From Burkholderiaceae bacterium (GTDB taxonomy: Bacteria > Pseudomonadota > Gammaproteobacteria > Burkholderiales > Burkholderiaceae_C), in contig JAISNB010000203.1 of NCBI GenBank assembly GCA_031276435.1, positions 1 through 23,428 on the forward strand: DNA of 23,428 bases, in the 5' to 3' direction. Both the position numbers and the translations under genes were made by a program. This document shows, piece after piece, positions 14,396 to 21,576 of the stretch; the stretch's first letter is position 1; every line of letters begins with the position of its first letter. The notes under the pieces are model-generated. The model was not told the origin of the DNA. It worked only from the letters and a program-made list of their open reading frames with translations, and searched no databases.

Positions 14396-15250
14396 TCAGG
14401 CAGACACGGCGGGCTGGAGCGCGCTGACCAGTGCATCGGCAAATTGTGCGAGGGGGGCGTCGATGCGGGTGATGGCCTGTTCCTGGAGAAAGCGCGCTTC
14501 CATGCGCGTCGGCTCTTGCGGCAGCACGGCCCAGTGCTGGCCTGAGGAGCGTTTCATGATCTGGCGCGCAAAGCTGCGCGTGAGCTGGTCGTCAAACCGG
14601 CAGCCCAGAAAAAGAAAATGGCGTCCGCTTCGCAACGCCTGTACCACGGGCGGGATGGGGGTCTGGATGTCGATTTCTGTCAATACCTCGACATAATCGC
14701 TGTCGGAAACCAGGTAGTTGCCCGCTGGTGCGTGGCCGCCGATGGGTTTGTAGAGAATGCGGCCAGCGTCGTCGACTGGCAGTTCTGCCAGGTATTCCCC
14801 ATCGTCGGCGTATATGCCAGTCCACTGGCCAAAGTGTTCGGCCTGGGAGAGTCCCTGGATTTGCGTCCAGCCGCCCGCGGGGCGCGCCTGGGCAAGGGCG
14901 CTGGCAAAGGTGTCGTCGTACCAGCTATCGACCCACAATTTGGCGCCGCTGGCGGCCAGGGCCAGGTGCAGGGGCGAGGGTTGGGGCGTTTGGGCAAAGG
15001 CGTCGTTCATGATTTGCACCACCGATTTGCGGTGCTTGAAGTTTTCGATGAATTGCGCCGCCTGCGTGAGCCGTTTGCGTATTTTGTGCGGGACGCTGAT
15101 TTTGGTGGTCATGATTTCGGCCAGCGCCACCGGGGTGGCGGGCACTTTGAGGTTGCCGCCGTCGCACAGCCCGAGCAGTTCAGGGCCGAGGTAGGGGATG
15201 ACGCTGCCGCTGTCGATCTGGCGGGCGATGTGGCGTGCAAGGGTTTGCAT
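14396..15250 (-). CDS. SIR2-like domain protein, nif-associated
   Basis: The product is 284 aa and resembles the SIR2-like (SIR2_2) group. The N-terminus VIPYLGPELLG sits where sirtuins have GAGxS. The middle has ILYKPIGGHAP and a following LVSDSDYVEVL (SIR2-like proteins commonly show a K-x-x-G and then an LTxxDY motif). The end has FLFLGCRFDDQLTRSFARQI, matching the FxGYSxxD region. The NAD-binding GAG motif is changed to GPE and the LHG histidine position reads IGG, so classic deacylase activity is doubtful. It is the last gene of the nifB operon, 15 bases after the DegT-like gene. Both genes share a GAGAAAGCCCC leader before their ATG. SIR2-like domains are known in NAD-depleting defence systems, but nothing else here points to defence. 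Confidence 0.75.
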   Translation of the reverse strand: MQTLARHIARQIDSGSVIPYLGPELLGLCDGGNLKVPATPVALAEIMTTKISVPHKIRKRLTQAAQFIENFKHRKSVVQIMNDAFAQTPQPSPLHLALAASGAKLWVDSWYDDTFASALAQARPAGGWTQIQGLSQAEHFGQWTGIYADDGEYLAELPVDDAGRILYKPIGGHAPAGNYLVSDSDYVEVLTEIDIQTPIPPVVQALRSGRHFLFLGCRFDDQLTRSFARQIMKRSSGQHWAVLPQEPTRMEARFLQEQAITRIDAPLAQFADALVSALQPAVSA

Positions 15251-15265
15251 GGGGTGGGGGCTTTC

Positions 15266-16432
15266 TCAAAGGTAGATGGCGGCGCCTGCGCCAACGTTGG
15301 TGGCGGTGTCTTTCAGGGTTTTGACGATGTATTTGACCTGGTCGGCGTCGAGCCGGGTGTGCAGCGGCAAGGCCAGTGCGCGATCGCCTATGCGGTCGGT
15401 GTCGGGCAGCAGGCCGCGTTTGCGGCCAATGGCCTCGCCCGTGTTCATGTAGAAGAATTGCCGGTGCAGCGGGTGGCTGTAGGCTGCCGTTTCGATGCCG
15501 CAGGCGAGCAGGTCGTCGATCATCTGGGCGCGCGCGCTTTGCGTGAAGCGTTTGCCCAGGTGCACGACGTAGAGCATCCAGTGCACTTCTTGCACGTCCT
15601 GGGCCAGGTAGGGCGGTTTGACGCCTTCAAAACTTTGCATTTGCTCGTGGTACCAGCCTTCGATTTGCTTGCGCGCGGCCAGCCGCTCGTCCAGGCCGGC
15701 CAGTTGCGCCAGGCCGAGGGCGGCGGTCACTTCGCTCATGCCCGCTTGCAGTGCCACGCGCGCGCCCAGCGAGAGCGAACCGCGCTCGGCGGCGCGGCGC
15801 CAGCGCAGGTAGCGCATTTCGCGGGCCAGGCGCTCGTCGTCGGTGAGCAGCATGCCGCCTTCGCCGGTGCACAGCGCCGAAGGGGGCGAGAAGTCAAATA
15901 CCGCCACGTCGCCAAAGCTGCCTACGCTTTGGCCCAGGTAGCGCGAGCCAAGCGCCTCGCTGCTGTCTTCGATCAGCACCAGGCCGTGCGCGTCGGCCAG
16001 CGCGCGCAGCGGCCCCCAGGCGGCGGGGTGGCCGTTGGTGTTGCCCGCCAGGATGGCGCGCGTTCCGGGGCCGATTTTCAGCGCGGCTTTTTCGGCGCTG
16101 AGGCAGCCGCTCCAGTAATCTATGTCGGCAAATACGGGCGTGGCGCCAGCCAGTGTGATGGCTTGCGCGATCTGGCGCCAGGCGTGGGCGGCGCAGAGCA
16201 CTTCGTCGCCCGCGCCGATGCCGCTGGCGCGCAGCGCGATCCACGCGCCCAGCGTGCCGCTGCCCACGGCCACCGCGTGTTTGCGCCCGACCCACGCGGC
16301 AAAGGCGCGCTCGAAGGCGTCGAGCATCGGCCCGTCGCTCCAGCGGGCCGATTGCAGGACGGCGCCAAGCAGTTCGATCTCGCGCGTGCCGCATTCGGGT
16401 TCAAACAGGGAGATGACTTCGTTGGTGTCCAT
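15266..16432 (-). CDS. DegT/DnrJ/EryC1/StrS aminotransferase-fold protein lacking the PLP lysine
   Basis: The product is 388 aa, the full length of the DegT/DnrJ/EryC1/StrS family (PLP-dependent sugar aminotransferases). The family layout is clear: RWSDGPMLDAFERAFAAWVG at the start, AVAVGSGTLGAWIALRASGI, GDEVLCAAHAW, LVLIEDSSEALGSRYLG (with the conserved Asp), then FDFSPPSALCTGEGGML. In active members the last motif reads like FSFHxxKxxTTGEGG, and the lysine binds PLP. Here that residue is Ser185. Read from the DNA the codon is TCG (878-880 of the 15 kb block), so it is not an ORF error. The protein may be a non-catalytic scaffold or a dehydratase-like variant. It sits between an 87-aa gene and the SIR2-like gene. 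Confidence 0.85.
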   Translation of the reverse strand: MDTNEVISLFEPECGTREIELLGAVLQSARWSDGPMLDAFERAFAAWVGRKHAVAVGSGTLGAWIALRASGIGAGDEVLCAAHAWRQIAQAITLAGATPVFADIDYWSGCLSAEKAALKIGPGTRAILAGNTNGHPAAWGPLRALADAHGLVLIEDSSEALGSRYLGQSVGSFGDVAVFDFSPPSALCTGEGGMLLTDDERLAREMRYLRWRRAAERGSLSLGARVALQAGMSEVTAALGLAQLAGLDERLAARKQIEGWYHEQMQSFEGVKPPYLAQDVQEVHWMLYVVHLGKRFTQSARAQMIDDLLACGIETAAYSHPLHRQFFYMNTGEAIGRKRGLLPDTDRIGDRALALPLHTRLDADQVKYIVKTLKDTATNVGAGAAIYL

Positions 16433-16456
16433 GGCGCGAGGGGCTTTCTCTTTTTT

Positions 16457-16720
16457 TCAGTCTTCTTGCGTGAGGATGAGGGCGCTGGCCTCTTGCAGCC
16501 GCTGCGTGACGCGCCAGCAGTGGCCGTCGGTGGCGGCCAGGTAGACGCTGCGCGCGCTCACGCGCAGCGCGGGCGCTTCATCGCGCATGTCCAGCGCGTC
16601 GACCACCATGGCGCGCACGTCGGGATGGCGCGCGCGCCACAGCGCCACTGCGTCGCACAGCGACGCGGCGGCGGCCACCACTTCGCTGGCGCTGCGCAGG
16701 TGTTCTTCGCTCAGGGCCAT
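16457..16720 (-). CDS. Small nif-associated protein (87 aa)
   Basis: This 87-aa soluble protein has an N-terminal helical half (EEHLRSASEVVAAAASLCDA) and a C-terminal half with VYLAATDGHCWRVTQRLQEA and ASALILTQED. The spacing of its conserved-looking residues resembles a small family I recall from nif clusters as DUF6129, but this is from memory. It starts 30 bases after the nifT stop with GGAG nine bases before the ATG, and ends 24 bases before the DegT-like gene. The function is unknown. Confidence 0.75.
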   Translation of the reverse strand: MALSEEHLRSASEVVAAAASLCDAVALWRARHPDVRAMVVDALDMRDEAPALRVSARSVYLAATDGHCWRVTQRLQEASALILTQED

Positions 16721-16750
16721 CGCGGCGCGCTCCGGCGGCGGTGGTGGCGC

Positions 16751-16969
16751 CTAGTCGGCATCGCCAGTGATGCGCCGCGCTTCAACGGTGATGGGCAGCG
16801 CCGTGTCGGCGGGCATTTCAGGCAGGTCGAACTGCCAGCCGTTGCCAAGCGTAATCAGGCCGCCCCACAGGCCGGGCCGGGCCATGGAGACGATGGCCTC
16901 TTCCAGGTCTTTCTTGGGCACATAGGCACTGAAAGCGCCCTTGCCGTCCTTGCGAATCATGACTTTCAT
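16751..16969 (-). CDS. nifT: NifT/FixU family protein
   Basis: The product is 72 aa, a typical length for NifT. It starts MKVMIRKDGKGAFSAYVPKK and continues LEEAIVSMARPGLWGGLITL, GNGWQFDLPEMP and a final VEARRITGDAD, the family pattern. NifT is a small cytoplasmic accessory whose loss has mild effects in Klebsiella; its exact job is unsettled. The start has GGAG six bases upstream. It is usually found after nifK. Here it lies in the nifB operon, 62 bases after the cysteine desulfurase gene. Confidence 0.95.
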   Translation of the reverse strand: MKVMIRKDGKGAFSAYVPKKDLEEAIVSMARPGLWGGLITLGNGWQFDLPEMPADTALPITVEARRITGDAD

Positions 16970-17031
16970 CGTCGGCTCCGGAAAAAAAGTGGGGGTTGGA
17001 AAAAATGGATGGCTCTGGCTTTCTGGATGGG

Positions 17032-18225
17032 TCAGGCGATGGCTGCCGCTGTTTGCCGCTGTCGCGCTGCCTGCGCCTCTTCGTCCAGCAACGGGGCCAG
17101 CAGGGGCGGCAGCGCGTCCAGCAGGTATTGCACATCTTGCGCAGTGGTGCCCCGGCCAAGCGAGAAGCGCACGGCGGCCAGCGCCTCTTGCGGCGGCACG
17201 CCCATGGCGTCCAGAACATGGGAAGGCGCGCTGCTGCCCGAAGCGCAGGCCGCGCCGGTCGATGCGGCAACGCCCAGCCGCTCCAGCCGGTTGAGCACGA
17301 CGTCCGCCGACAGGCAGCCAAAGCGCAGGTAACTGGTGCCAGGCAGGCGCGGCGCGTTTTGCGCCCAGACATGCACGGCATCAGGCAGCGCGCGCGCAAG
17401 GCCGCGCTCCAGCGCGTCGCGCAGCGTGCCCAGGCGCGCGGCCTCGGCGGCGATGCCATCGGCGCCGCCCAGCAAATCCAGTGCGGCGGCCAAGCCAGCG
17501 ATGCCCGCCAGGTTTTCGGTGCCGCCGCGCCTGCCGCGCTCCTGACTGCCCATGATCTGCGGCTCCAGCGCAATGCCCTGGCGCAGCAGCAGCGCGCCAA
17601 CGCCCTTGGGGCCATGGATTTTGTGGGCCGACAGCGACACGGCATCCGCGCCAAAGTGCGCAAAGCTGAAGGGCTGTTTGCCAATGAACTGGGTGGCGTC
17701 CACATGCAGCAGCGCCCCGGCGGCATGTGCAAGGGCGGCCACTTGCGCCACCGGCATCAGCGCCCCGGTCTCGTTGTTGGCGGCCATCAGAGAGATGAGC
17801 GCCAGATCAGGCCCCATCAGCGCGACAGCGGCGTCCACATCCAGCGTGCCATCGGCGCGCACCGCGATCAAGTCCACGGGCACGCCTTGCTTGCGCAGCG
17901 CGCGCGCCAGCCTGAGGTGGCCCGCATGTTCCACACTGCTGAAGACAACGCGCCCGCGGCCCGCCGCCGCAGCGGCCAGCAGGCCGCGCACGGCCAGATG
18001 GTTCGACTCTGTGGCGCCACTGGTGAAGATGATTTCAGCGGGTTTGCAGCCCAGCGCGCGCGCCACCGCGCCGCGCGCCGCGCCCATGGCGCGCCGGGCG
18101 TTCTGGCCGGGGCCGTGTTGCGACGACGCATTGGCCCAGCAGTCCGAGAGCGCCGACAGCATGGCCGCGCGCACCGCGTCGGCTGGCGGCGTGGTGGCGT
18201 TGTGGTCAAGGTAGATCATCGTCAT
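17032..18225 (-). CDS. nifS: NifS-like cysteine desulfurase
   Basis: The product is 397 aa, a PLP enzyme that removes sulfur from cysteine for Fe-S cluster assembly. Key residues are visible: YLDHNATTPP at the start, His100 (SSVEHAG), Asp176 and Gln179 (HVDATQF), the PLP lysine Lys202 (SAHKIHGPKG), GGTENLAG, and the persulfide cysteine Cys327 in GAACASGSSAPSHVL. The start at 18225 (MTMIYLD) overlaps the previous stop by ATGA; a longer in-frame ATG at 18342 would run through the upstream gene. It probably supplies sulfur to the NifB and nitrogenase clusters. No nifU is next to it, which is unlike the usual nifUS pair, so it could be a paralogue of a nifS elsewhere. Confidence 0.88.
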   Translation of the reverse strand: MTMIYLDHNATTPPADAVRAAMLSALSDCWANASSQHGPGQNARRAMGAARGAVARALGCKPAEIIFTSGATESNHLAVRGLLAAAAAGRGRVVFSSVEHAGHLRLARALRKQGVPVDLIAVRADGTLDVDAAVALMGPDLALISLMAANNETGALMPVAQVAALAHAAGALLHVDATQFIGKQPFSFAHFGADAVSLSAHKIHGPKGVGALLLRQGIALEPQIMGSQERGRRGGTENLAGIAGLAAALDLLGGADGIAAEAARLGTLRDALERGLARALPDAVHVWAQNAPRLPGTSYLRFGCLSADVVLNRLERLGVAASTGAACASGSSAPSHVLDAMGVPPQEALAAVRFSLGRGTTAQDVQYLLDALPPLLAPLLDEEAQAARQRQTAAAIA

Positions 18226-18632
18226 GGCCAGTAAACGCGGCGCGCGTCCGTGCACAGCAGTTGCACAAGATCGTCGATGCGCTCGCTCTCGTGCTGGAGC
18301 ACCCACCCGCCCGCGGCGTGGTCGCGGGCAAACAAGCGCCAAAGCTGCGCCGCCTGGCCGCTGCCCTGGTGCTCATCGCCGCCAACGGGCAACAGCAGCG
18401 CGATGTCGATCACGCCGCCTTGCGCGTCCACATTGCGCGAGCAGCAAGGGCTTTCGATGCGCAAGCCATCGCCTTCGCGCAGTACGCGCGGCTTGACGTA
18501 GCGGTAGCGCACGCGCTGGCGCAGTGCGCGCTCCAGCCGGTGCCGCATGAAGTCCAGCACGCCAGCGCCGGGCGTGGCGCTGGCGCCATTGCTGCCACTG
18601 CTGCGGCTGGCGCTGCTGCCGGGCAGGCTCAT
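18222..18632 (-). CDS. Uncharacterised nif-operon protein (136 aa)
   Basis: I do not recognise this 136-aa protein with certainty. After a Ser/Gly-rich N-terminus of about 25 residues comes ALRQRVRYRYVKPRVLREGD, then RIESPCCSRNVDAQGG with a CC pair, IDIALLLPVGGDEHQ, and a helical C-terminus ending DARRVYWP. It has some similarity in layout to DUF3024-type small proteins, but I would not rely on that. Its start overlaps the second nifZ-like stop by ATGA and its stop overlaps the NifS-like start the same way, so it is translationally coupled on both sides. Confidence 0.8.
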   Translation of the reverse strand: MSLPGSSASRSSGSNGASATPGAGVLDFMRHRLERALRQRVRYRYVKPRVLREGDGLRIESPCCSRNVDAQGGVIDIALLLPVGGDEHQGSGQAAQLWRLFARDHAAGGWVLQHESERIDDLVQLLCTDARRVYWP

Positions 18633-18952
18633 CGCGCACTCTCCTCCGGGGCGCGGCGTGGTGGTGGCGGCGCGTCATCCACCTCTGGCAGCAGGCCGGG
18701 CGGCGCGGGCGCAATTTCTTCTTCCAGGCAACCGACAACGCAGCCATCAAACTGCACCAGATAAACCGGCTCGCCCTGCTCGATTGCGTGGCCGACGTTG
18801 ACAATTTCGCCCAGCGCGCCTTGCACGGCCAGCACGGCATCGGGCGCGCGATTGGGGTAACTGCCGTCGTTGACGATGTCCTCCAGCGCGACAACGCGCA
18901 GGCCCCAGTCGTAAAGGGCGGCCCGTGGCGCCATGGGCAAGCCGCCGCTCAT
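18629..18952 (-). CDS. Second NifZ-like protein
   Basis: The product is 107 aa and related to the NifZ domain: an ALYDWGLRVVALEDIVNDGS stretch (compare the V-NDG-Y core of NifZ), GEIVNVGHAIEQGEPVYLVQ, and FDGCVVGCLEEEIAP, where NifZ has its late VGxxxxEL segment. The C-terminal 30 residues are Pro-rich. Start and stop overlap the neighbouring genes by ATGA on both sides. Two NifZ-type genes in tandem suggest duplication followed by divergence; this copy is less like standard NifZ than the upstream one. Confidence 0.78.
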   Translation of the reverse strand: MSGGLPMAPRAALYDWGLRVVALEDIVNDGSYPNRAPDAVLAVQGALGEIVNVGHAIEQGEPVYLVQFDGCVVGCLEEEIAPAPPGLLPEVDDAPPPPRRAPEESAR

Positions 18953-19323
18953 GCCGCGCTCCCTTCGGACGGCGGCGGCTGGCTGGGCACGCCAAGCTGG
19001 CGCAGCGCGGCGGCTTTTTCGCCCAACTGGTTCAACACCTCTTCAGGCAGCCTGTCCAGCGTGCAAAGCTCTTTGGCGCGCATGCCGACGCGGTGGCCAC
19101 TTTCCACAAAGTCCACCGCGTAGATGTAGAACTGCTGCAAAAAGGTGTTGATGTGGGCCACGTAGCCAATGTCGCCCCGGTTGACCAGCACCTCGCCAAT
19201 GGCCTTGCCGCTGTAGGTGCCATCGTTGCGCACGACCGAGCGCGCAACCACCCGCTCGCCATGGGCAAAGCGCGGCGCAAAAGCGATTTCGATCACGTCG
19301 TCGTCGCGCTGGATGTCAGCCAT
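18949..19323 (-). CDS. nifZ: NifZ family protein
   Basis: The product is 124 aa with the NifZ pattern: FAPRFAHGERVVARSVVRND, GTYSGKAIGEVLVNRGDIGY, NTFLQQFYIYAVDFVESGHR and VGMRAKELC. NifZ is a cytoplasmic accessory needed for forming the second P-cluster of the MoFe protein in Azotobacter. The start at 19323 (MADIQRD) overlaps the LRV gene's 3-prime end by 8 bases and has AAGGA about seven bases upstream. The stop overlaps the second nifZ-like start. Confidence 0.92.
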   Translation of the reverse strand: MADIQRDDDVIEIAFAPRFAHGERVVARSVVRNDGTYSGKAIGEVLVNRGDIGYVAHINTFLQQFYIYAVDFVESGHRVGMRAKELCTLDRLPEEVLNQLGEKAAALRQLGVPSQPPPSEGSAA

Positions 19324-20179
19324 GGAGCAGTCCTTCCGGCGCGGCAGTGGTGGCAGCGGCAGTGGCAGCAATGCGCTCGCGCGCCGCGCGCCGCACTTCC
19401 GGGTCTTCATCGCCTTGCAACGCGCCAAGCACGGCCACGGCGCTGGCGCTGATGCGCCGCGCGACTTCCCAGCGCACGCGCCAGTCGGCATCGCCCGCCA
19501 TGCGCGCGAGCAGCGGCGCAGGCAGGCGCTCGGCCACGATGCGCCGCACTTCAGGCTCGGCGTCGCCCGCCATGCGCAGCAGCGCCGGCATTTCCAGCCG
19601 CTGCGCCACGCGCATGCGCACGGCACGGTCTGGGTCATCGGCCATGGTCGGCAGCAGGGCCAGTGGCAGGCGACGCGCGACCAGTTCGCGCACGCCGTAG
19701 TCCGGGTCGTGGCGCAGCGCCACAAGCGCGGCGGCTTCAACGCGCAGGGCCACGCGGATGCGCACCTCGCGGTGCGCATCGCCAGCCAGCCGCGTCAGCC
19801 TGGACAGCGGCAGGCGCAGCGCGACCTGCAAGCGCACGGTCTCGTCAGGGTCGTCGATGAGCGCCGCAAGCCTGAACACGCTGGCGTAGCGCGCGGCAAT
19901 GGCGCGCACTTCGAAATACGGGTGCGCAAGCTGCGCGTCGCTCAACTGCGGATGCCTGTGAAAGAAGCGGTCGATGCGGCGCGCGTAAACGTCTTGCATG
20001 CAGGCATGGCCCGGCTCGCAGCCTTGCTGGCCGGGCAGATCGCGCAACCGGACGTGCTCGCAGGCGGCGCAGTCAATCGGGCCGCCCGCCCAGTGCCGCG
20101 GCGCAATGTCGCCCGCCGGGGCGCGGCGCTCCGTTGCGGCAGAAGCAGCCAGCGGCGATGGCGGCAGCGGCGCGTTCAT
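19316..20179 (-). CDS. LRV (leucine-rich repeat variant) Fe-S protein
   Basis: The product is 287 aa. An N-terminal cysteine group (Cys37, Cys40, Cys54 and Cys60, in IDCAACEHV and QGCEPGHACMQD) matches the 4Fe-4S domain of the A. vinelandii LRV protein. About seven helical repeats of roughly 24 residues follow, with a recurring pattern such as LADDPDxxVRxxVAxRL (for example DDPDRAVRMRVAQRL and GDADWRVRWEVARRI). Such repeats form a curved protein-binding solenoid. LRV genes are found in nif clusters but their job is not settled. The start at 20179 overlaps the TPR gene's stop by ATGA; the earlier in-frame ATG would overlap that gene by a further 66 bases. Confidence 0.9.
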   Translation of the reverse strand: MNAPLPPSPLAASAATERRAPAGDIAPRHWAGGPIDCAACEHVRLRDLPGQQGCEPGHACMQDVYARRIDRFFHRHPQLSDAQLAHPYFEVRAIAARYASVFRLAALIDDPDETVRLQVALRLPLSRLTRLAGDAHREVRIRVALRVEAAALVALRHDPDYGVRELVARRLPLALLPTMADDPDRAVRMRVAQRLEMPALLRMAGDAEPEVRRIVAERLPAPLLARMAGDADWRVRWEVARRISASAVAVLGALQGDEDPEVRRAARERIAATAAATTAAPEGLLHG

Positions 20180-20805
20180 CGCCCGGCCTCTTGCCAGCCA
20201 CAGGCCGCCGCCGCCGGGCCAGTGCTTTGCGGCGGCGCGGCCCAACCATCGTCCATCCGCGCGGCGGTGGCGGCATCTTCATCTTCAGCGTCGCCCGCTT
20301 CGTGGCGCGCCAGCGCGTGCGCCAGCAGCGCGCCACCAACACGGTCTTGCGGATCGAGGCGGCGCAACTCGCCCAGCATCAGGCGCGCTTCTGGCAGATC
20401 ACCCAGGCGCAGGTTCAGGTAAGCCAGGCCCTTGAGCACGAAGAGGTAAAAGCGCACCGCGGCATCGCCCCGCGCGGCGGGGTCGCCGGGCGGAGTGTCG
20501 CCAAAATCAGGGCCAAGCGCCGCGCGTGCGATGGCCAGCGCGTCCATGCCCACCCGGCGCGCCTGGGCCAGCCGGTGTCCGTAGAAATGAAAGCGGTACA
20601 GCGCAATCAGCGGCGCCGGGTGGCGCGGCGCGGCGGCGCGCGCCCTCTCCAGCAGCGCCAGCGCCTCTTCGGGGTGGTGCCGCACAAGTCCGGAGCGCGC
20701 AATCAGCGCCTCGACCTGCTGGCTCAAGGCGCCGCCAAGCACGCATTCGGCAAAAGCTGCCGCCGCGTCGCGCTCCAGTGCCGCTGGGCCAGCCGCCTTT
20801 TGCAT
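20176..20805 (-). CDS. TPR-like nif-associated protein
   Basis: The product is 209 aa and mostly helical, with TPR-like repeats in HPEEALALLERARAAAPRHP, LIALYRFHFYGHRLAQARRV and GLAYLNLRLGDLPEARLMLG followed by LRRLDPQDRVGG. The last 40 residues are acidic and then Ala/Gln-rich, with one Cys near the end. TPR repeats bind partner proteins; the Fe-S protein next door is a plausible one. A strong ribosome site (AAGGAAGGAG) lies seven bases before the ATG. It lies 57 bases after the IscA-like gene. Confidence 0.85.
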   Translation of the reverse strand: MQKAAGPAALERDAAAAFAECVLGGALSQQVEALIARSGLVRHHPEEALALLERARAAAPRHPAPLIALYRFHFYGHRLAQARRVGMDALAIARAALGPDFGDTPPGDPAARGDAAVRFYLFVLKGLAYLNLRLGDLPEARLMLGELRRLDPQDRVGGALLAHALARHEAGDAEDEDAATAARMDDGWAAPPQSTGPAAAACGWQEAGR

Positions 20806-20862
20806 GTGATGGCTCCTTCCTTTGGGGGTTGCTGCCGGGCGATGATCGTGCGCGCCGCGGCT

Positions 20863-21285
20863 TCAAGAGGCCAGCGGCGTTGTCGGCGCAGCCGCCACAC
20901 GCGCGGCGGCGCGCCCGATGGCGCTGATGTCTATTCTGGCGATGCCGGGCGGCGCGGCGGCTTCGGCGCTGGCGCATCCGCAGGCTGCCTGGTTGGGGTT
21001 GAAAAAGCTCAAGCCAGACTGGGTAGGCGTATCTAAAAAGTCCATGGTCACGCCATCGAGCATCTGGCAGCTTGTGGCCGGCAAAAAGACGCGCAGGCCG
21101 TTGACTTCCAGGATTTCCTCGCCGCTTTGCGGCCCGGCCTCCGCGCTGAACTGCGCGTCGTAGCCCGAGCAGCCACCGCTGCTGACGGCCAGGCGAAATC
21201 CCGCGCCAGCGGGAAGGCCCGAAAAGCGCACGATGCGGCGCATGAACTTCTCGGCGGCGGCTGTGATGGTGAGCTTGGGCAACAT
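20863..21285 (-). CDS. iscA: HesB/IscA-family Fe-S carrier protein
   Basis: The product is 140 aa, an A-type Fe-S carrier. The three conserved cysteines are Cys39 (SSGGCSGYDAQF), Cys102 and Cys104 (NPNQAACGCASAE). It has about 35 extra residues after the CGC motif (Ala-rich, ending APTTPLAS) compared with standard IscA. The start at 21285 (MLPKLTIT) fits the family's N-terminus, though its GGAG is 13 bases away; an ATG ten codons earlier has no ribosome site at all. It presumably passes clusters to NifB or to nitrogenase in this operon. The gene symbol is by family; the nif-specific copy is often written nifIscA. Confidence 0.9.
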   Translation of the reverse strand: MLPKLTITAAAEKFMRRIVRFSGLPAGAGFRLAVSSGGCSGYDAQFSAEAGPQSGEEILEVNGLRVFLPATSCQMLDGVTMDFLDTPTQSGLSFFNPNQAACGCASAEAAAPPGIARIDISAIGRAAARVAAAPTTPLAS

Positions 21286-21339
21286 GATGGCGATGGTTCT
21301 CCAGGGAAAGGACAAAAAAACAACCGGGGCGCGGCGCCC

Positions 21340-21534
21340 TCAGGCCGGTACGACGCAGCCGTCCACGGGGCAGACGGCGACACACTGCGGATCGTCAAAG
21401 TGGCCTTCGCATTCGGTGCATTTGGCCGGATCGATGACAAAAATGCCGCCCTTCTCGCGAATGGCGACGTTGGGGCATTCAGGCTCGCAAGCCGAACAGC
21501 CAGTGCAAGTGGACGCGATGATTTTCAGGGACAT
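21340..21534 (-). CDS. fdxN: FdxN-type 2[4Fe-4S] ferredoxin
   Basis: The product is 64 aa with two cluster motifs: Cys10, Cys13, Cys16 and Cys20 (CTGCSACEPEC), then Cys39, Cys42, Cys51 and Cys55 (CTECEGHFDDPQCVAVC), with the eight-residue insertion typical of FdxN-type ferredoxins, plus an extra Cys60. FdxN next to nifB is known to support NifB's radical SAM reaction as an electron donor in A. vinelandii, and the same role is likely here. The start has AAGGAGAG five bases upstream. It follows nifB by 42 bases. Confidence 0.95.
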   Translation of the reverse strand: MSLKIIASTCTGCSACEPECPNVAIREKGGIFVIDPAKCTECEGHFDDPQCVAVCPVDGCVVPA

Positions 21535-21576
21535 GGTGGCTCTCCTTGAGGGGATGGCTAGGGGGAAAAAACTCAG

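Noticed and set aside
14618..17332. 904-aa plus-strand open frame across the SIR2-like, DegT-like, nifT and nifS-like genes
   Set aside because: It is antisense to five genes with clear family motifs or ribosome sites. It is Gly/Ala/Val/His-rich and has no recognisable domain.
17032..18342. Longer start for the cysteine desulfurase at 18342
   Set aside because: The extra 39 residues are Arg-rich, overlap the upstream gene, and family proteins start near the YLDHNAT motif. The ATGA overlap at 18225 fits better.
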